Below, one piece after another: positions 1 to 8,735 of a DNA stretch of 64,000 nucleotides. How positions within the stretch are numbered: position 1 is the first letter of the stretch; each line of letters begins with the position of its first letter. This stretch comes from CBDFLD01 sp965249005 (GTDB taxonomy: Bacteria; Acidobacteriota; UBA6911). The notes below the pieces were generated by a model, which saw only the letters and a program-made list of their open reading frames with translations, had not been told where the DNA came from and searched no databases. The translations under genes and the position numbers were made by a program. The stretch covers positions 372,001-436,000 of the forward strand of contig CBDFLD010000022.1 of the NCBI GenBank assembly GCA_965249005.1. The letters run 5' to 3'.

Positions 1-376
1 GGTGCGGGACATGATAGAAGGGCGGCGTCGAGATAATGACGATGTCGATATCGCTGTTCAGGAGGTCGCGATACGCGTTCTTCCCCTTGAAGGTCTTGAT
101 CTTTTTCTCGCTTTGCAGCTTCTTGAACGTGCCGGTCACCGCATCCAGGCGATCATCGAACAGATCGGCCATGGCCGTAACCTGGGTGTTTGTATTCTGA
201 ACAAACGCGCGGGCCACCGCAGTGCCGCGTCCTCCGCACCCGAGAAGACCGATGCTCAAAGCCGTGTTGGCGTCGCTCGAGAACACGTGTTCGGGTTTAA
301 CCCCAAAAAGGCCTCCCGTAGCCGCCATCGAAGATTTGACAAACTGGCGACGCGGTATTGGTTTCCTCACGGACAT
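1..376 (-). CDS. Gfo/Idh/MocA-family oxidoreductase, Tat-exported (N-terminal part only)
   Basis: Read on the minus strand from ATG at 376; the 3' part lies beyond the window start. The product begins MSVRKPIPRRQFVKSSMAA, a twin-arginine signal, followed near residue 43 by the dinucleotide-binding glycine motif IGLLGCGGRGTAVA and then MADLFDDR and NSDIDIVIISTP, which match the Rossmann fold of Gfo/Idh/MocA oxidoreductases. A GGGAGGA ribosome site precedes the ATG. Members with a Tat signal act outside the cytoplasm, commonly on sugars or sugar derivatives; the substrate cannot be read here. It is transcribed away from the IS1380 element that sits just upstream of it. Confidence 0.85.
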   Translation of the reverse strand, partial: MSVRKPIPRRQFVKSSMAATGGLFGVKPEHVFSSDANTALSIGLLGCGGRGTAVARAFVQNTNTQVTAMADLFDDRLDAVTGTFKKLQSEKKIKTFKGKNAYRDLLNSDIDIVIISTPPFYHVPH

Positions 377-453
377 AAGAGTTCCTCCCTAGATCCCGAT
401 TAGTCCAGCTTCCCCCGCCAAAAAAGTCACAAAATAGATTTTCCCGAGTCTAA

Positions 454-2115
454 CCCGGAATTTCCAATTTGGATCTCGGTTCCCAACATAATAGTCTCGA
501 GCCACCATGGGAGCAAGAAAATCCCGGCCTCAGACCAACCATGGATCCAGTCAACGCATCCCAATGACCCGTTGTCGCCGTGGTAGTAGACCTTCTCACT
601 CCTGCGTGGGCGATTTTCCAGACACATCGCCACACTCCTTCCATGGCATTCCAATTCCGGACTTGCAAGCCGGGCGGCTAACCGCTTGGCAGCGGCAAGG
701 CCCAGATCCGCCTGAGCATTTCACCAAACAACCGACGGTCCAGATGCCCCTCGGCCAAGAGCAACCAGTAGTACCGCGCGTGCTTGACCAGCCTTCCGCC
801 AGTCTTCATCAACCGGTGCTGCAAGCTCGTGAGCGACCAGCTCTTGATCCGGGGTGGTAGCCCGAGTCGCCGCCATAGGTTGCCTAGGTTGTAGGCGAGC
901 ACGCTCAACTGCAGGCGCACTTCATTCGCACGGAAGCGATGGCAGGACAGCCGCGTCCAATGCGTCGCCTGCTTGCCTTCTTTGATCCATTGCTCCGCCG
1001 TGCCGCGCTTGTTGTAGAACCTCACCACCGAGCGGCTCGGCAAGCTCATGTTCGTGACAATGAACCCGACCCGCGGGAACAACTCGCCCTGGTGATGCTC
1101 GACCTTGGCGACGATCCGTCGCGGCCTCGACCAGCTTTCGGCCTGATAGCGGAAGCTCTTGTAGCGCACCAGTGGCTTGCGGCTGGGCCGACCTGGAGGA
1201 CGAAACAGGATGTCGGCAATCTCCCACTCCAGGCTCTTGTTGGACGGGATGCGTATGGCATACTGAACGCCGCGCTCTTCCAGGGTCTCGTAAACCTCTG
1301 GCTTGGCGAAGGCGGCGTCTGCTCGAAAGACGATCTCTTTGCCTTGCTCCTGTTGAAAATCGATCTCCGGCAACAGAAGCTCGTCCCAGTCCTCGGCGCT
1401 ATGCACGTTACCCGGCCGCAGCTTGGCCGCCAGACAGTCCCCGTGACTATTGAACAGAAACAGCGGATGGTAACACACGGACTCGAAGTGGCCATTGTAG
1501 GCGCTGCCTTCCTGCTGACCATGCACCGGACTCTCGCTTGAGTCCATATCCAACACTACGCGATCAGACTTGTCCAGAGCCTCGGCCTGTGCGAGTGTCT
1601 CTCGGTTCAGAGCCATCAGCCCGATCAGATTCTCTTCTCGCGTCAGCAGCTCCGTCTCGAACCAGTGTAACGTCGAGGTCAGCGCCGCACCGCGATCCCA
1701 GTTTTTCTTCGAGCCGATCAAGCGAAAGGTCGGATCAACTGAGACCCGCGCGGCATCGTTAAGGTCTTCGTAGCCTGCCAGGCGACTATAGACCGATTGC
1801 CGCAGCAGATCGACGAGCGGGAACTGTTTGTTCAAGCCTTGCCGCGTGTCGTTGAGATGCTCGTCTATGAGTCGTCCCATCCCCAGCCGTTCGTCCAACT
1901 CGCGGACCAGAATCAGGCCACCCTCGGAGGTGACTCGCGATCCCTGAAAATCAACTTTGAGTAATCCGTTAAAGCTGAGTTGAAACCCCTTTCGTTCTTT
2001 TTCACCCATCGGGTGTTGCCCTCCAATGTGTCCTTATCATTCTCCGACGCTTATAAATAGGGATGCCGAAGGCGGCTGAAAGGTTGCTATATTTCATTCA
2101 AATTGGAAATCCGGG
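454..2115 (-). mobile_element. Complete IS1380-family insertion sequence, 1662 bp
   Basis: The ends are visible. The left end starts at 454 with CCCGGAATTTCCAATTTG and the right end (reverse complement from 2115) starts CCCGGATTTCCAATTTG, i.e. about 17-bp terminal inverted repeats differing by one base indel. The element is flanked by the 4-bp direct repeat CTAA at 450-453 and 2116-2119, the duplication size known for IS1380. One intact transposase gene fills the element. It sits in the spacer between two divergent genes (376 minus and 2333 plus), so it may have displaced or supplied promoters. Confidence 0.9.
678..2009 (-). CDS. IS1380-family transposase
   Basis: 443 residues, full length for the family. 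The three acidic residues expected of a DDE transposase appear in order: VLDMDSSE in the middle, VFRADAAFAKPEVYE about 85 residues later, and GTAEQWIKEGK in the C-terminal third. The N-terminal TSEGGLILVRELDERLG and the LVDLLRQSVYSRLAGYEDLNDA segment are typical of IS1380-group proteins. No frameshift or stop is seen, and both ends of the element are intact, so it may still be mobile. Large open frames on the opposite strand inside it are shadows of this GC-rich gene. Confidence 0.93.
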   Translation of the reverse strand: MGEKERKGFQLSFNGLLKVDFQGSRVTSEGGLILVRELDERLGMGRLIDEHLNDTRQGLNKQFPLVDLLRQSVYSRLAGYEDLNDAARVSVDPTFRLIGSKKNWDRGAALTSTLHWFETELLTREENLIGLMALNRETLAQAEALDKSDRVVLDMDSSESPVHGQQEGSAYNGHFESVCYHPLFLFNSHGDCLAAKLRPGNVHSAEDWDELLLPEIDFQQEQGKEIVFRADAAFAKPEVYETLEERGVQYAIRIPSNKSLEWEIADILFRPPGRPSRKPLVRYKSFRYQAESWSRPRRIVAKVEHHQGELFPRVGFIVTNMSLPSRSVVRFYNKRGTAEQWIKEGKQATHWTRLSCHRFRANEVRLQLSVLAYNLGNLWRRLGLPPRIKSWSLTSLQHRLMKTGGRLVKHARYYWLLLAEGHLDRRLFGEMLRRIWALPLPSG

Positions 2116-2332
2116 CTAACATCAAAAGAGCGGCAGGGAAACTAGACAGTACCGAGATGGCGGAGACCAGCCGCTAGGCGAAAGCTCACGGCCGACAGCT
2201 ACAATGCGGGCATTGACTCCAGACGATCGTCATTCCAAGATAGAGCCAATCTAAGAAAGCGCAGTCAAACCTTTGGGAATTGGGCGAGGACCACCCACTC
2301 CAAAGGGTGACTGGCGAGCCAGGAGGTTTAGA

Positions 2333-3340
2333 GTGGAAATCCTTATCGTAAACCAGTCCGAAGTGCGAGAATTGCTTCCTATCCGCGAGTGCACGGACGT
2401 GATGGCCGAGGCGTTGACGGCCCTGGCGAACGATGAAGCCATCATGCCGCTTCGCTCGATCATGTGGTTGCCCCAAAAGGTAGGTGCCCTGGGATCGATG
2501 CCGGCGCATCTGGCAACCACCGGCGCTACCGGAATGAAGGTGCTCAGCGTCTTCTTCGGCAACCGAGGAACGAAACTGGACACCCATCAGGGTGGCGTGA
2601 TGCTATTTGATCCTCAAAACGGGAGATTGCTCGCCTTGATGGACGCCACCGAGATCACGTCTATTCGAACCGCCGCCGTGACTGCCGTGGCCACCGACGC
2701 GCTTGCCAGAGCCGAAGCAAGCAACCTGGCCATCCTGGGCTCCGGGACACAGGCGCACACACACTTGGAGGCGATGCGTCAGGTTCGTCCGATTCGAAGC
2801 GTCCGCGTATGGAGCCAGCACGAGGAGAACGCTCGTGCTTTTGCGGCGAGAGAATCACAATTCCACGATCTGGAGCTCAAATCGGCCCGCTCTGCGGAGG
2901 AAGCGGTTTCCGGCGCCGACATAATCTGCACGGTGACATCGGCAAAGGATCCCATTCTCCAGGGGCGCTGGCTGCAGCCAGGAGCTCACGTTAACGCGGT
3001 GGGAGCAAGCGCGTCTTTTGCCCGGGAGTTGGATACGGAAGCTGTGGTGCGATGCAAGATGTTTGTCGACAGCAGGGAATCGGCCCTAAATGAAGCTGGC
3101 GATTTCTTGTTCCCCAAGAAAGAAGGGGTCATAGATGAGTCGCACATCCGGGGGGAGTTGGGAAACGTCCTCGCAGGTGGCATCGAAGGCCGGACCTCCG
3201 CGGAGGAGATCACCTTGTTCAAGTCTCTGGGCCTGGCCATCGAAGACATTGCGTCTGCATCGTACATCTATCAGAAGGCCCAAGCACAAGGCTTGGGCAC
3301 TAGGGTTGAACTCGGAGGTAGCCGCCATGAAGGCACATGA
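2333..3340 (+). CDS. Ornithine cyclodeaminase/mu-crystallin family protein
   Basis: 335 residues from GTG at 2333, chosen because AGGAGG at 2321-2326 is six bases upstream; a longer frame from 2273 lacks such a site. The dinucleotide-binding motif LAILGSGTQAHTHLEAM sits near residue 125, after the family segment THQGGVMLFD and TEITSIRTAA. The family covers ornithine cyclodeaminase, alanine dehydrogenase and ketimine reductases, all NAD(P)-dependent enzymes on amino or imino acids; the substrate is not readable. The 3' end overlaps the next gene by 14 bases, so the two are probably translated together as part of an amino-acid catabolic unit. Confidence 0.88.
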   Translation: MEILIVNQSEVRELLPIRECTDVMAEALTALANDEAIMPLRSIMWLPQKVGALGSMPAHLATTGATGMKVLSVFFGNRGTKLDTHQGGVMLFDPQNGRLLALMDATEITSIRTAAVTAVATDALARAEASNLAILGSGTQAHTHLEAMRQVRPIRSVRVWSQHEENARAFAARESQFHDLELKSARSAEEAVSGADIICTVTSAKDPILQGRWLQPGAHVNAVGASASFARELDTEAVVRCKMFVDSRESALNEAGDFLFPKKEGVIDESHIRGELGNVLAGGIEGRTSAEEITLFKSLGLAIEDIASASYIYQKAQAQGLGTRVELGGSRHEGT

Positions 3341-4295
3341 GCAGATCCCACTCGAGCAGATTCGAGCCGCGGCAGATAGAATCGCAGGAAAGGCAATCCG
3401 TACGCCGCTGGTCAAGCTCAACGCGGACGACACACCCGGAGAGATCTTTCTCAAGCTGGAGAACTTGCAGCCCATCAATTCGTTCAAACTCCGTGGGGCC
3501 AGCAACGCGATGGCCGTTGCAACCCCGGAACAGCTCTCTAACGGCGTCTACACAGCCAGCGCTGGCAACGCAGCCCAGGGCGTGGCCTGGAACGCGCGGG
3601 CTGCGGGGACCCCCTGCACGATCGTGGTACCGGAGCACGCGCCGGAAACCAAGCTGAGTGCGATTGGCCGCATGGGAGCAGAGATCATCAAGGTCCCCTA
3701 CGACGAGTGGTGGCAGATTCGGATCAACCACGGTTATGAGCCGCTCTCAGCCGGGTTGTACGTTGATCCCGGGAGCGACCCAGCGGTCATGGCCGGCAAC
3801 GGTACCATCGGTCTGGAAATCCTGGAGGATTTGCCGGATGTCGATGCGATTGTCATTCCGTGGGGAAGCGGCGGGTTGAGCTGCGGGATCGCCTCCGCCG
3901 TCCGGGAACTGAAATCGGATACAAAGCTCTACTGCTGTGAAGTTACCACGGCCGCGCCAATGGCGGCCTCCTTCGCCGCGGGGAAACCTCAGCAGGTGGA
4001 GTATACCCCTTCGTTCGTGGACGGAATCGGCGCCAAGGGCGTGCTCGAGGAGATGTGGCCTCTCGCGAGTCACTTGCTCGACGGCTCCCTGGTCATGGAA
4101 TTGGATCAAGTCGCGGTGGCGCTGCGCCTCCTGGCGGAACGCAACCGCGTGGTGGCCGAGGGGGCGGGTGCCGCGCCGGTGGCGGCAGCCATGGAGGGAA
4201 AAGCTGGAAGCGGAAAGATCGTCTGCATCGTCTCGGGTGGAAACATTGACACAGGCACGCTGGTCACGATTCTCAATGGCGGCGTTCCGGGCTGA
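3327..4295 (+). CDS. PLP-dependent threonine/serine dehydratase-like protein
   Basis: 322 residues from ATG at 3327 with GGAGGT seven bases upstream. The pyridoxal-phosphate lysine is Lys54 in NSFKLRGA, the substrate loop is TASAGNAAQG, and the glycine-rich phosphate loop is IPWGSGGLSCG; the C-terminal VSGGNIDTGTL is the usual end of the catalytic domain. There is no ACT regulatory domain, so it resembles catabolic threonine/serine dehydratases or serine racemases rather than the feedback-regulated IlvA. It overlaps the ornithine cyclodeaminase-like gene. Together they could remove amino groups from hydroxy or basic amino acids (inference). Confidence 0.88.
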   Translation: MKAHEQIPLEQIRAAADRIAGKAIRTPLVKLNADDTPGEIFLKLENLQPINSFKLRGASNAMAVATPEQLSNGVYTASAGNAAQGVAWNARAAGTPCTIVVPEHAPETKLSAIGRMGAEIIKVPYDEWWQIRINHGYEPLSAGLYVDPGSDPAVMAGNGTIGLEILEDLPDVDAIVIPWGSGGLSCGIASAVRELKSDTKLYCCEVTTAAPMAASFAAGKPQQVEYTPSFVDGIGAKGVLEEMWPLASHLLDGSLVMELDQVAVALRLLAERNRVVAEGAGAAPVAAAMEGKAGSGKIVCIVSGGNIDTGTLVTILNGGVPG

Positions 4296-4335
4296 GGCTC
4301 GTCAAAGACTTACTGGTGGAACGATAGGAGAAGGG

Positions 4336-6012
4336 ATGAAAGAAATATTCATGCGGCAATGGCGGACGAGATCCAGGTTCGCGACACTCAACCTGCTCGT
4401 CTTGGTAGTCGGACTGAGTGTGGCCTGGAGCATCAGCCTCGCGGGGGGACAAGGGAATGGAACCTTGACACTCCGGATCGTTGATGCCGCCACTGGAAAT
4501 CCCACACCGGCGCGCGTCGAGATACTGGACCGAGGCGGCAACGGCTACGTGGCTACCGACGCACTCACTGTAGGCGGCGATCCAGTGAATCGAAAGACCG
4601 CGTGGGAGGGTACCGCCGAGATGGCAAGGGCACTCTTGGTTCCCAAGGTTCGCAACGCATACACCCGGACCGACCAATTTTACAGCGACGGAAGCTCGAG
4701 GATTTCACTCTCGCCAGGTCAATATTCGCTCAAGGTGATCAAAGGAAATGAGTATGTGACCCAATTCCGAGAGCTGGAGATTATCGCCGGGCGACAATCC
4801 GAGAAAGTCGAGATGTCCCGGTGGGCGGATCCGGCGGCGGAAGCCTGGTATAGCGCTGACAACCACCTCCACATTGCACGTACGCACAAGGAGCTGGACC
4901 CACTCCTTCTCACATGGATGAAGGCCGAGGATATCCACGTGGCAACGCTTCTCCAGTGGGGGAATGTATCGGTTTTTCACAATGCGCGGCAATACCGGCA
5001 CGGTCCCGGAGGAGTGCATCAAGAAGGAACCTACATCGTGGCGTCGGGACAGGAAAGTCCCCGCACCCACATGTTGGGCCATACCATAACGCTCGGAGCC
5101 AACGAGCCGATCCATTTCCCCAAGCAATACCATATCTATCGGCTCGTCTGGGAAGAAGCCGAGCGTCAGCGCGCCATCAGCGGCTACGCCCATCATGGGT
5201 TCATCGCAGGCTCGACGAACGGGCTCGGTATCGACCTCCCTTTGAATCTGTTGAGCTTTCTCGAGGTCATGCAGTTCGACATCTCCGGTTACGAAATGTG
5301 GTACACCGTCCTCAATTCCGGTTTCCGCATGGCCCCGACCGGAGCGTCGGACTATCCTTTTGGACGAACATTGCCCGGGCGGGAACGCTTCTACACCAAG
5401 GTGGAGGGACCGTTGACCTACGAGTCGTGGATCGATGGGGTTCGCCGTGGACGCACGTTTGTAACCAACGGACCGATCCTGGACTTTCGCGTGGAAGGCA
5501 GCGACATCGGCGAAGACGTGGTTGTTCCTGAGACGGGTCGCGTCCGTGTAGAGGGCAGAGTTCGCTTCGATCCGGCCCGGGACAACGTCCGAATGCTGGA
5601 GCTGATCGAGGGGGGTCGGGTCCTGCGAAGCTTCCTCCGGCAAGGGACCGATTCCGAGATCCAATGTCAATTGGATGTAGAGATAACGGACGCAACCTGG
5701 CTTGCGCTCCGGGTCACGGGAAGCAAGGTGGGGGAAGCCCGCGAGGCTCCGACGATGGCCCACACGGGTGCCATCTACGTCAGTCCCGAGAACGCTGCCC
5801 CGCTGTCGGAAGGACCGAGGGCAAAGGCTCTGGCCCACGTTTGGATCGCCCGATTGAAAGAGATGGAATACCGGCTGAGATCGCAGGTGAAATGGATGGG
5901 TCTTTCCGGATGGGACGATTCGATTTCAGAAGCATACCTGACCGAGAACCGACCCGCACTAATGGCGGAAATCAAAAGGGCGAAGGAGTACTACATCAAG
6001 CAGGCCGAGTAG
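4336..6012 (+). CDS. CehA/McbA-family metallohydrolase (PHP-like), exported
   Basis: 558 residues from ATG at 4336 (AGGAG five bases upstream). A hydrophobic N-terminal segment at residues 18-36 acts as signal or anchor. Residues 43-165 form a beta-rich, carboxypeptidase-regulatory-like domain. The catalytic part begins at WYSADNHLHIA, with His177 and His179 as the HxH metal ligands, then YAHHGF and APTGASDYPF as later His/Asp ligands of a PHP-type site. Family name comes from the carbaryl hydrolases; most members have no known substrate. It is a close paralog of the gene at 33382-35055. The stop codon abuts the stop of the convergent gene with no spacer. Confidence 0.8.
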   Translation: MKEIFMRQWRTRSRFATLNLLVLVVGLSVAWSISLAGGQGNGTLTLRIVDAATGNPTPARVEILDRGGNGYVATDALTVGGDPVNRKTAWEGTAEMARALLVPKVRNAYTRTDQFYSDGSSRISLSPGQYSLKVIKGNEYVTQFRELEIIAGRQSEKVEMSRWADPAAEAWYSADNHLHIARTHKELDPLLLTWMKAEDIHVATLLQWGNVSVFHNARQYRHGPGGVHQEGTYIVASGQESPRTHMLGHTITLGANEPIHFPKQYHIYRLVWEEAERQRAISGYAHHGFIAGSTNGLGIDLPLNLLSFLEVMQFDISGYEMWYTVLNSGFRMAPTGASDYPFGRTLPGRERFYTKVEGPLTYESWIDGVRRGRTFVTNGPILDFRVEGSDIGEDVVVPETGRVRVEGRVRFDPARDNVRMLELIEGGRVLRSFLRQGTDSEIQCQLDVEITDATWLALRVTGSKVGEAREAPTMAHTGAIYVSPENAAPLSEGPRAKALAHVWIARLKEMEYRLRSQVKWMGLSGWDDSISEAYLTENRPALMAEIKRAKEYYIKQAE

Positions 6013-8619
6013 CTACTTAATCTGTTTCAACTTGTCTTCGTAGTGCTTTCTAGCTTCTTCGAACATCGCTAGAGCGCGTGCCCGATTGTCGCCGGGGCCA
6101 AAGTTGTCTCGTTCCTCCAGGTAAGCCCAGAGCCGATCGACCCATTGGATCATCAGCTGCAGATCCTTGGCGAAGAGCACGGGACGGCCGTCGACCAGAA
6201 TATAGATGGCGCCTGAATGTGCTCTTGCCGGTCCAATGATTCCCCGGGCAGCGGCGCCCGTCACACGAGCGGCAAACCAACTGCTGCTTTTGACCGTGAC
6301 CTCCTTCTCGAGGCGCACCGAAGTCTGGCCGTCATCCACATCCTGCGTTTCAATCACACGGCCGTTCTGGACGAACTCGACCCGTTCGAGCGGGACGCGC
6401 GACGTCACGTCGACCGCCAGACGAGCCCGATAGGGTTGGCCCGATGAGATTCGAAGCTCCGACCCCATGGGTTGACCGTTCACGTGGAACTTCAGGAGCG
6501 GACCGTTGGTGACGAAGTTGCGTCCCTCGCGGTAGCGCTCGATCCAACGCTTCCAGTCGAGCTTGCCGCCGACCTCGACGTATTCCCTGGCCCCTCCGGG
6601 CATGCGGTTGATGCCTCGCCAGTTCGTGAACACGTCGGTTCCCGCCCCGGGGGCCATCTTGAATCCGCAGTTGAGAAAGCGATACCACAGCTGCGTGGAG
6701 CTTTCCGGATACGGGAGAATATCGATCGAGTCCATCGCGCCCAGGGCCGCTGTTACCGGACTCTCCTTGGCGCCGAGCCGCGTGTCGAAGATATCCCTGG
6801 AAAACCCCGTCGGATGCACGTAGCTCACGAGGCCTCCCTGCTTGCGAGCCTCGATGGCAGCCATCGTGTTCAGGGGAAAATCATAAGGGGAGTCGCTTCC
6901 GATCACGCTGGTGTACGAAGGAGGAACTTGCTCGGTGATGTTGAGAAACGCCATGTGGCCAAACGGATTGCTGTTGCGGTACTCCTGGCCCCAATAAAGT
7001 ATGTACCGGTCGGTCGATCGTGGGTCGGGAGCGCCGCGGAAAAACTCCTTGTCGTGAACGAACGCGCCCAGGGCGTTGGCAACTATCATGTTGGCGACGT
7101 TGAGATCCATGGCCTCGAGCCACTGGTAGGACTCCCGCGGCGTCTGGTAGTAGTTGCCGTTGTAGTTTGCGTGGAAGTGATTCTCGCCCGTGTACCAGCC
7201 TTGTATGCTCCAATCTGTCCAGCGCTCCATGGTCAGATCGATTTCGGTGGTAGCGCCAGCCTCGACGGTGATGTTTCTTTCGGCAGGCCGATACTCGACC
7301 CCCTTCAACGCAACCAGCCGCAAGGAGCCTGCCGGAACGGGGAAAGTATCGTCTCCCGTGGCGATGAAGAAACCCTCCCGTCCCTTTCCTGGATCGACGG
7401 GAAAGTAGAACAGCGGCGATCCGGCGGGCCCATAGGCCTTGTCGTCCGATGCCCGGACGTGGAGTCGGACTCGGGTCTCACGACCGAGAGCATCTTTGAC
7501 ACGAACCCTTACGCGTCCCGACGGCCGCCGGAAGCGGAGGTCCGTGATGCGTACATGCTTCTTTTCCCCTCCGGAGACCGGCATCGTGAACAGGTCGATG
7601 TTTCCGAGGTGGTTCGATACGTGGGCGATCCATTTCCCGTCCGGGGAAACGGAGGGCGAAAGCTCATCCCGATCGGTCTGGGTAACGGGCTGGGGTTCTT
7701 TGCTACGCCGTGAGATGCGGTAGAGCTCGAAGTTCCCTCTGCCGTTGACCATGTTAGCGGAATAGATAACATCCGAACCCTTGGCAAACGCCGTCAGACC
7801 CTGGATGAGAGCAATGTCTTCGGCGATATAGCGAGTCAGGGGAAACTGAACCATGATCGGCACATCGGCGGCGGATGCAGCAGGCATCGACCAGATCTGC
7901 GGCGCCTCGCCACGGTGTGCGTTGAAAAAGATCTCATCGCGACTGTGATTCCAGGCTGCATTGAGCCAGCCGCCGACCGTCCCGTAGGCACCCCGAAATT
8001 GAAGTTGTCGCACGTGTTGCTGTCGCACGTGTTGCTGTCGCACGTGTTGCTGTCGCACGTGTTGCTGTCGCACGTGTTGCTGTCGCACGTGTTGCTGTCG
8101 CACGTGTTGCTCGGCCAGCGTGACGTGTTGCTGTCGCACCTCGTGCAGCAAGCTCGCCGTGTCTCGCGGAAGGATCAATCCCAGCGCGATGCGATCGCCC
8201 TCGGGTGACCAGGCGGGAGTGCTCGCCACCCTTCCGGGAAGCGACACCTCTGTTTCCCGCATCGAGGCGAGGTCGAGGACCACGAGTGTTCCTGAGGTAT
8301 TCGGGATCGGGCCCGCAGGCGCGTTTCCACGAACGAAAGCAATGCGGTCTCCCTTCGGCGACCAGACCGGATGAGCCTGATATCCGTGTGAGTCCGTCAG
8401 CTGCTCGGCCACCCCTCCTTCCCGGGGAACCTTCCAGATACTACCGAACAACGAGAAGGCCAACATCTTACTGTCAGGAGACCAGGTGGGCTGGTCCGCA
8501 CCCCACGTTGTTGTGTGCGCGTCGAAAGCCGCCGTACCCTGGGTCGGCTCCCTCAGCGTGAGGGCCAACGCGAGAAACAGCAAAGAGCTACCAATCCAGA
8601 TACCAAAAGAGGTGCGCAT
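6013..8619 (-). CDS. TolB-like propeller fused to CehA/McbA metallohydrolase, exported
   Basis: 868 residues from ATG at 8619, chosen because it starts a clean signal peptide (MRTSFGIWIGSSLLFLALAL); no strong ribosome site is seen. The N-terminal third has PD40-type beta-propeller motifs (WSPDSKMLAF, WSPKGDRIAF, WSPEGDRIAL, then SVSPDGKWIAHVSN). Between the third and fourth motifs is an in-frame array of RQQHV pentapeptides (about residues 155-205). A linker beta domain follows, then GWYTGENHFHANYNG, LVSYVHPTG and APGAGTDVFT, the metal-ligand motifs shared with the two stand-alone metallohydrolases in this window. The fusion suggests an exported hydrolase with a protein- or glycan-binding propeller (inference). 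Confidence 0.82.
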   Translation of the reverse strand: MRTSFGIWIGSSLLFLALALTLREPTQGTAAFDAHTTTWGADQPTWSPDSKMLAFSLFGSIWKVPREGGVAEQLTDSHGYQAHPVWSPKGDRIAFVRGNAPAGPIPNTSGTLVVLDLASMRETEVSLPGRVASTPAWSPEGDRIALGLILPRDTASLLHEVRQQHVTLAEQHVRQQHVRQQHVRQQHVRQQHVRQQHVRQQHVRQLQFRGAYGTVGGWLNAAWNHSRDEIFFNAHRGEAPQIWSMPAASAADVPIMVQFPLTRYIAEDIALIQGLTAFAKGSDVIYSANMVNGRGNFELYRISRRSKEPQPVTQTDRDELSPSVSPDGKWIAHVSNHLGNIDLFTMPVSGGEKKHVRITDLRFRRPSGRVRVRVKDALGRETRVRLHVRASDDKAYGPAGSPLFYFPVDPGKGREGFFIATGDDTFPVPAGSLRLVALKGVEYRPAERNITVEAGATTEIDLTMERWTDWSIQGWYTGENHFHANYNGNYYQTPRESYQWLEAMDLNVANMIVANALGAFVHDKEFFRGAPDPRSTDRYILYWGQEYRNSNPFGHMAFLNITEQVPPSYTSVIGSDSPYDFPLNTMAAIEARKQGGLVSYVHPTGFSRDIFDTRLGAKESPVTAALGAMDSIDILPYPESSTQLWYRFLNCGFKMAPGAGTDVFTNWRGINRMPGGAREYVEVGGKLDWKRWIERYREGRNFVTNGPLLKFHVNGQPMGSELRISSGQPYRARLAVDVTSRVPLERVEFVQNGRVIETQDVDDGQTSVRLEKEVTVKSSSWFAARVTGAAARGIIGPARAHSGAIYILVDGRPVLFAKDLQLMIQWVDRLWAYLEERDNFGPGDNRARALAMFEEARKHYEDKLKQIK
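8005..8140 (-). repeat. In-frame 15-bp tandem repeat coding RQQHV
   Basis: The unit CACGTGTTGCTGTCG (plus strand) occurs six times in perfect tandem at 8011-8100, with a 10-base partial copy at 8101-8110 and a further diverged copy at 8122-8140. On the coding strand each unit gives Arg-Gln-Gln-His-Val, so changes in copy number stay in frame. It lies inside the propeller part of the gene spanning 6013-8619. Near identity of the copies at nucleotide level points to recent slippage expansion. Confidence 0.97.
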
Positions 8620-8735
8620 GGCCCGAGTATAGCAGATAGACATTGAAGTGTTCGGTACCCAGATCCGTGAATACGTAATAGGATAGATAAGAGAAGGCCG
8701 TATCGGAAAGTCACAATCCGGCTGGAGGAAAATCA

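Noticed and set aside
2..403. Plus-strand frame of 133 codons at the window start
   Set aside because: It runs against a clear Tat oxidoreductase start on the minus strand and its product has no family features.
939..1541. 200-codon plus-strand frame inside the IS1380 transposase
   Set aside because: Shadow of the GC-rich transposase gene; no ribosome site or family match.
4705..5838. 377-codon minus-strand frame opposite the first CehA/McbA gene
   Set aside because: The plus strand has motif-bearing protein; the antisense frame has random composition.
6472..7713. 413-codon plus-strand frame opposite the propeller-hydrolase fusion
   Set aside because: Antisense shadow of a gene with clear domains.
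8005..8140. Repeat array considered as CRISPR
   Set aside because: Units are tandem without spacers, 15 bp, and in frame within a gene.
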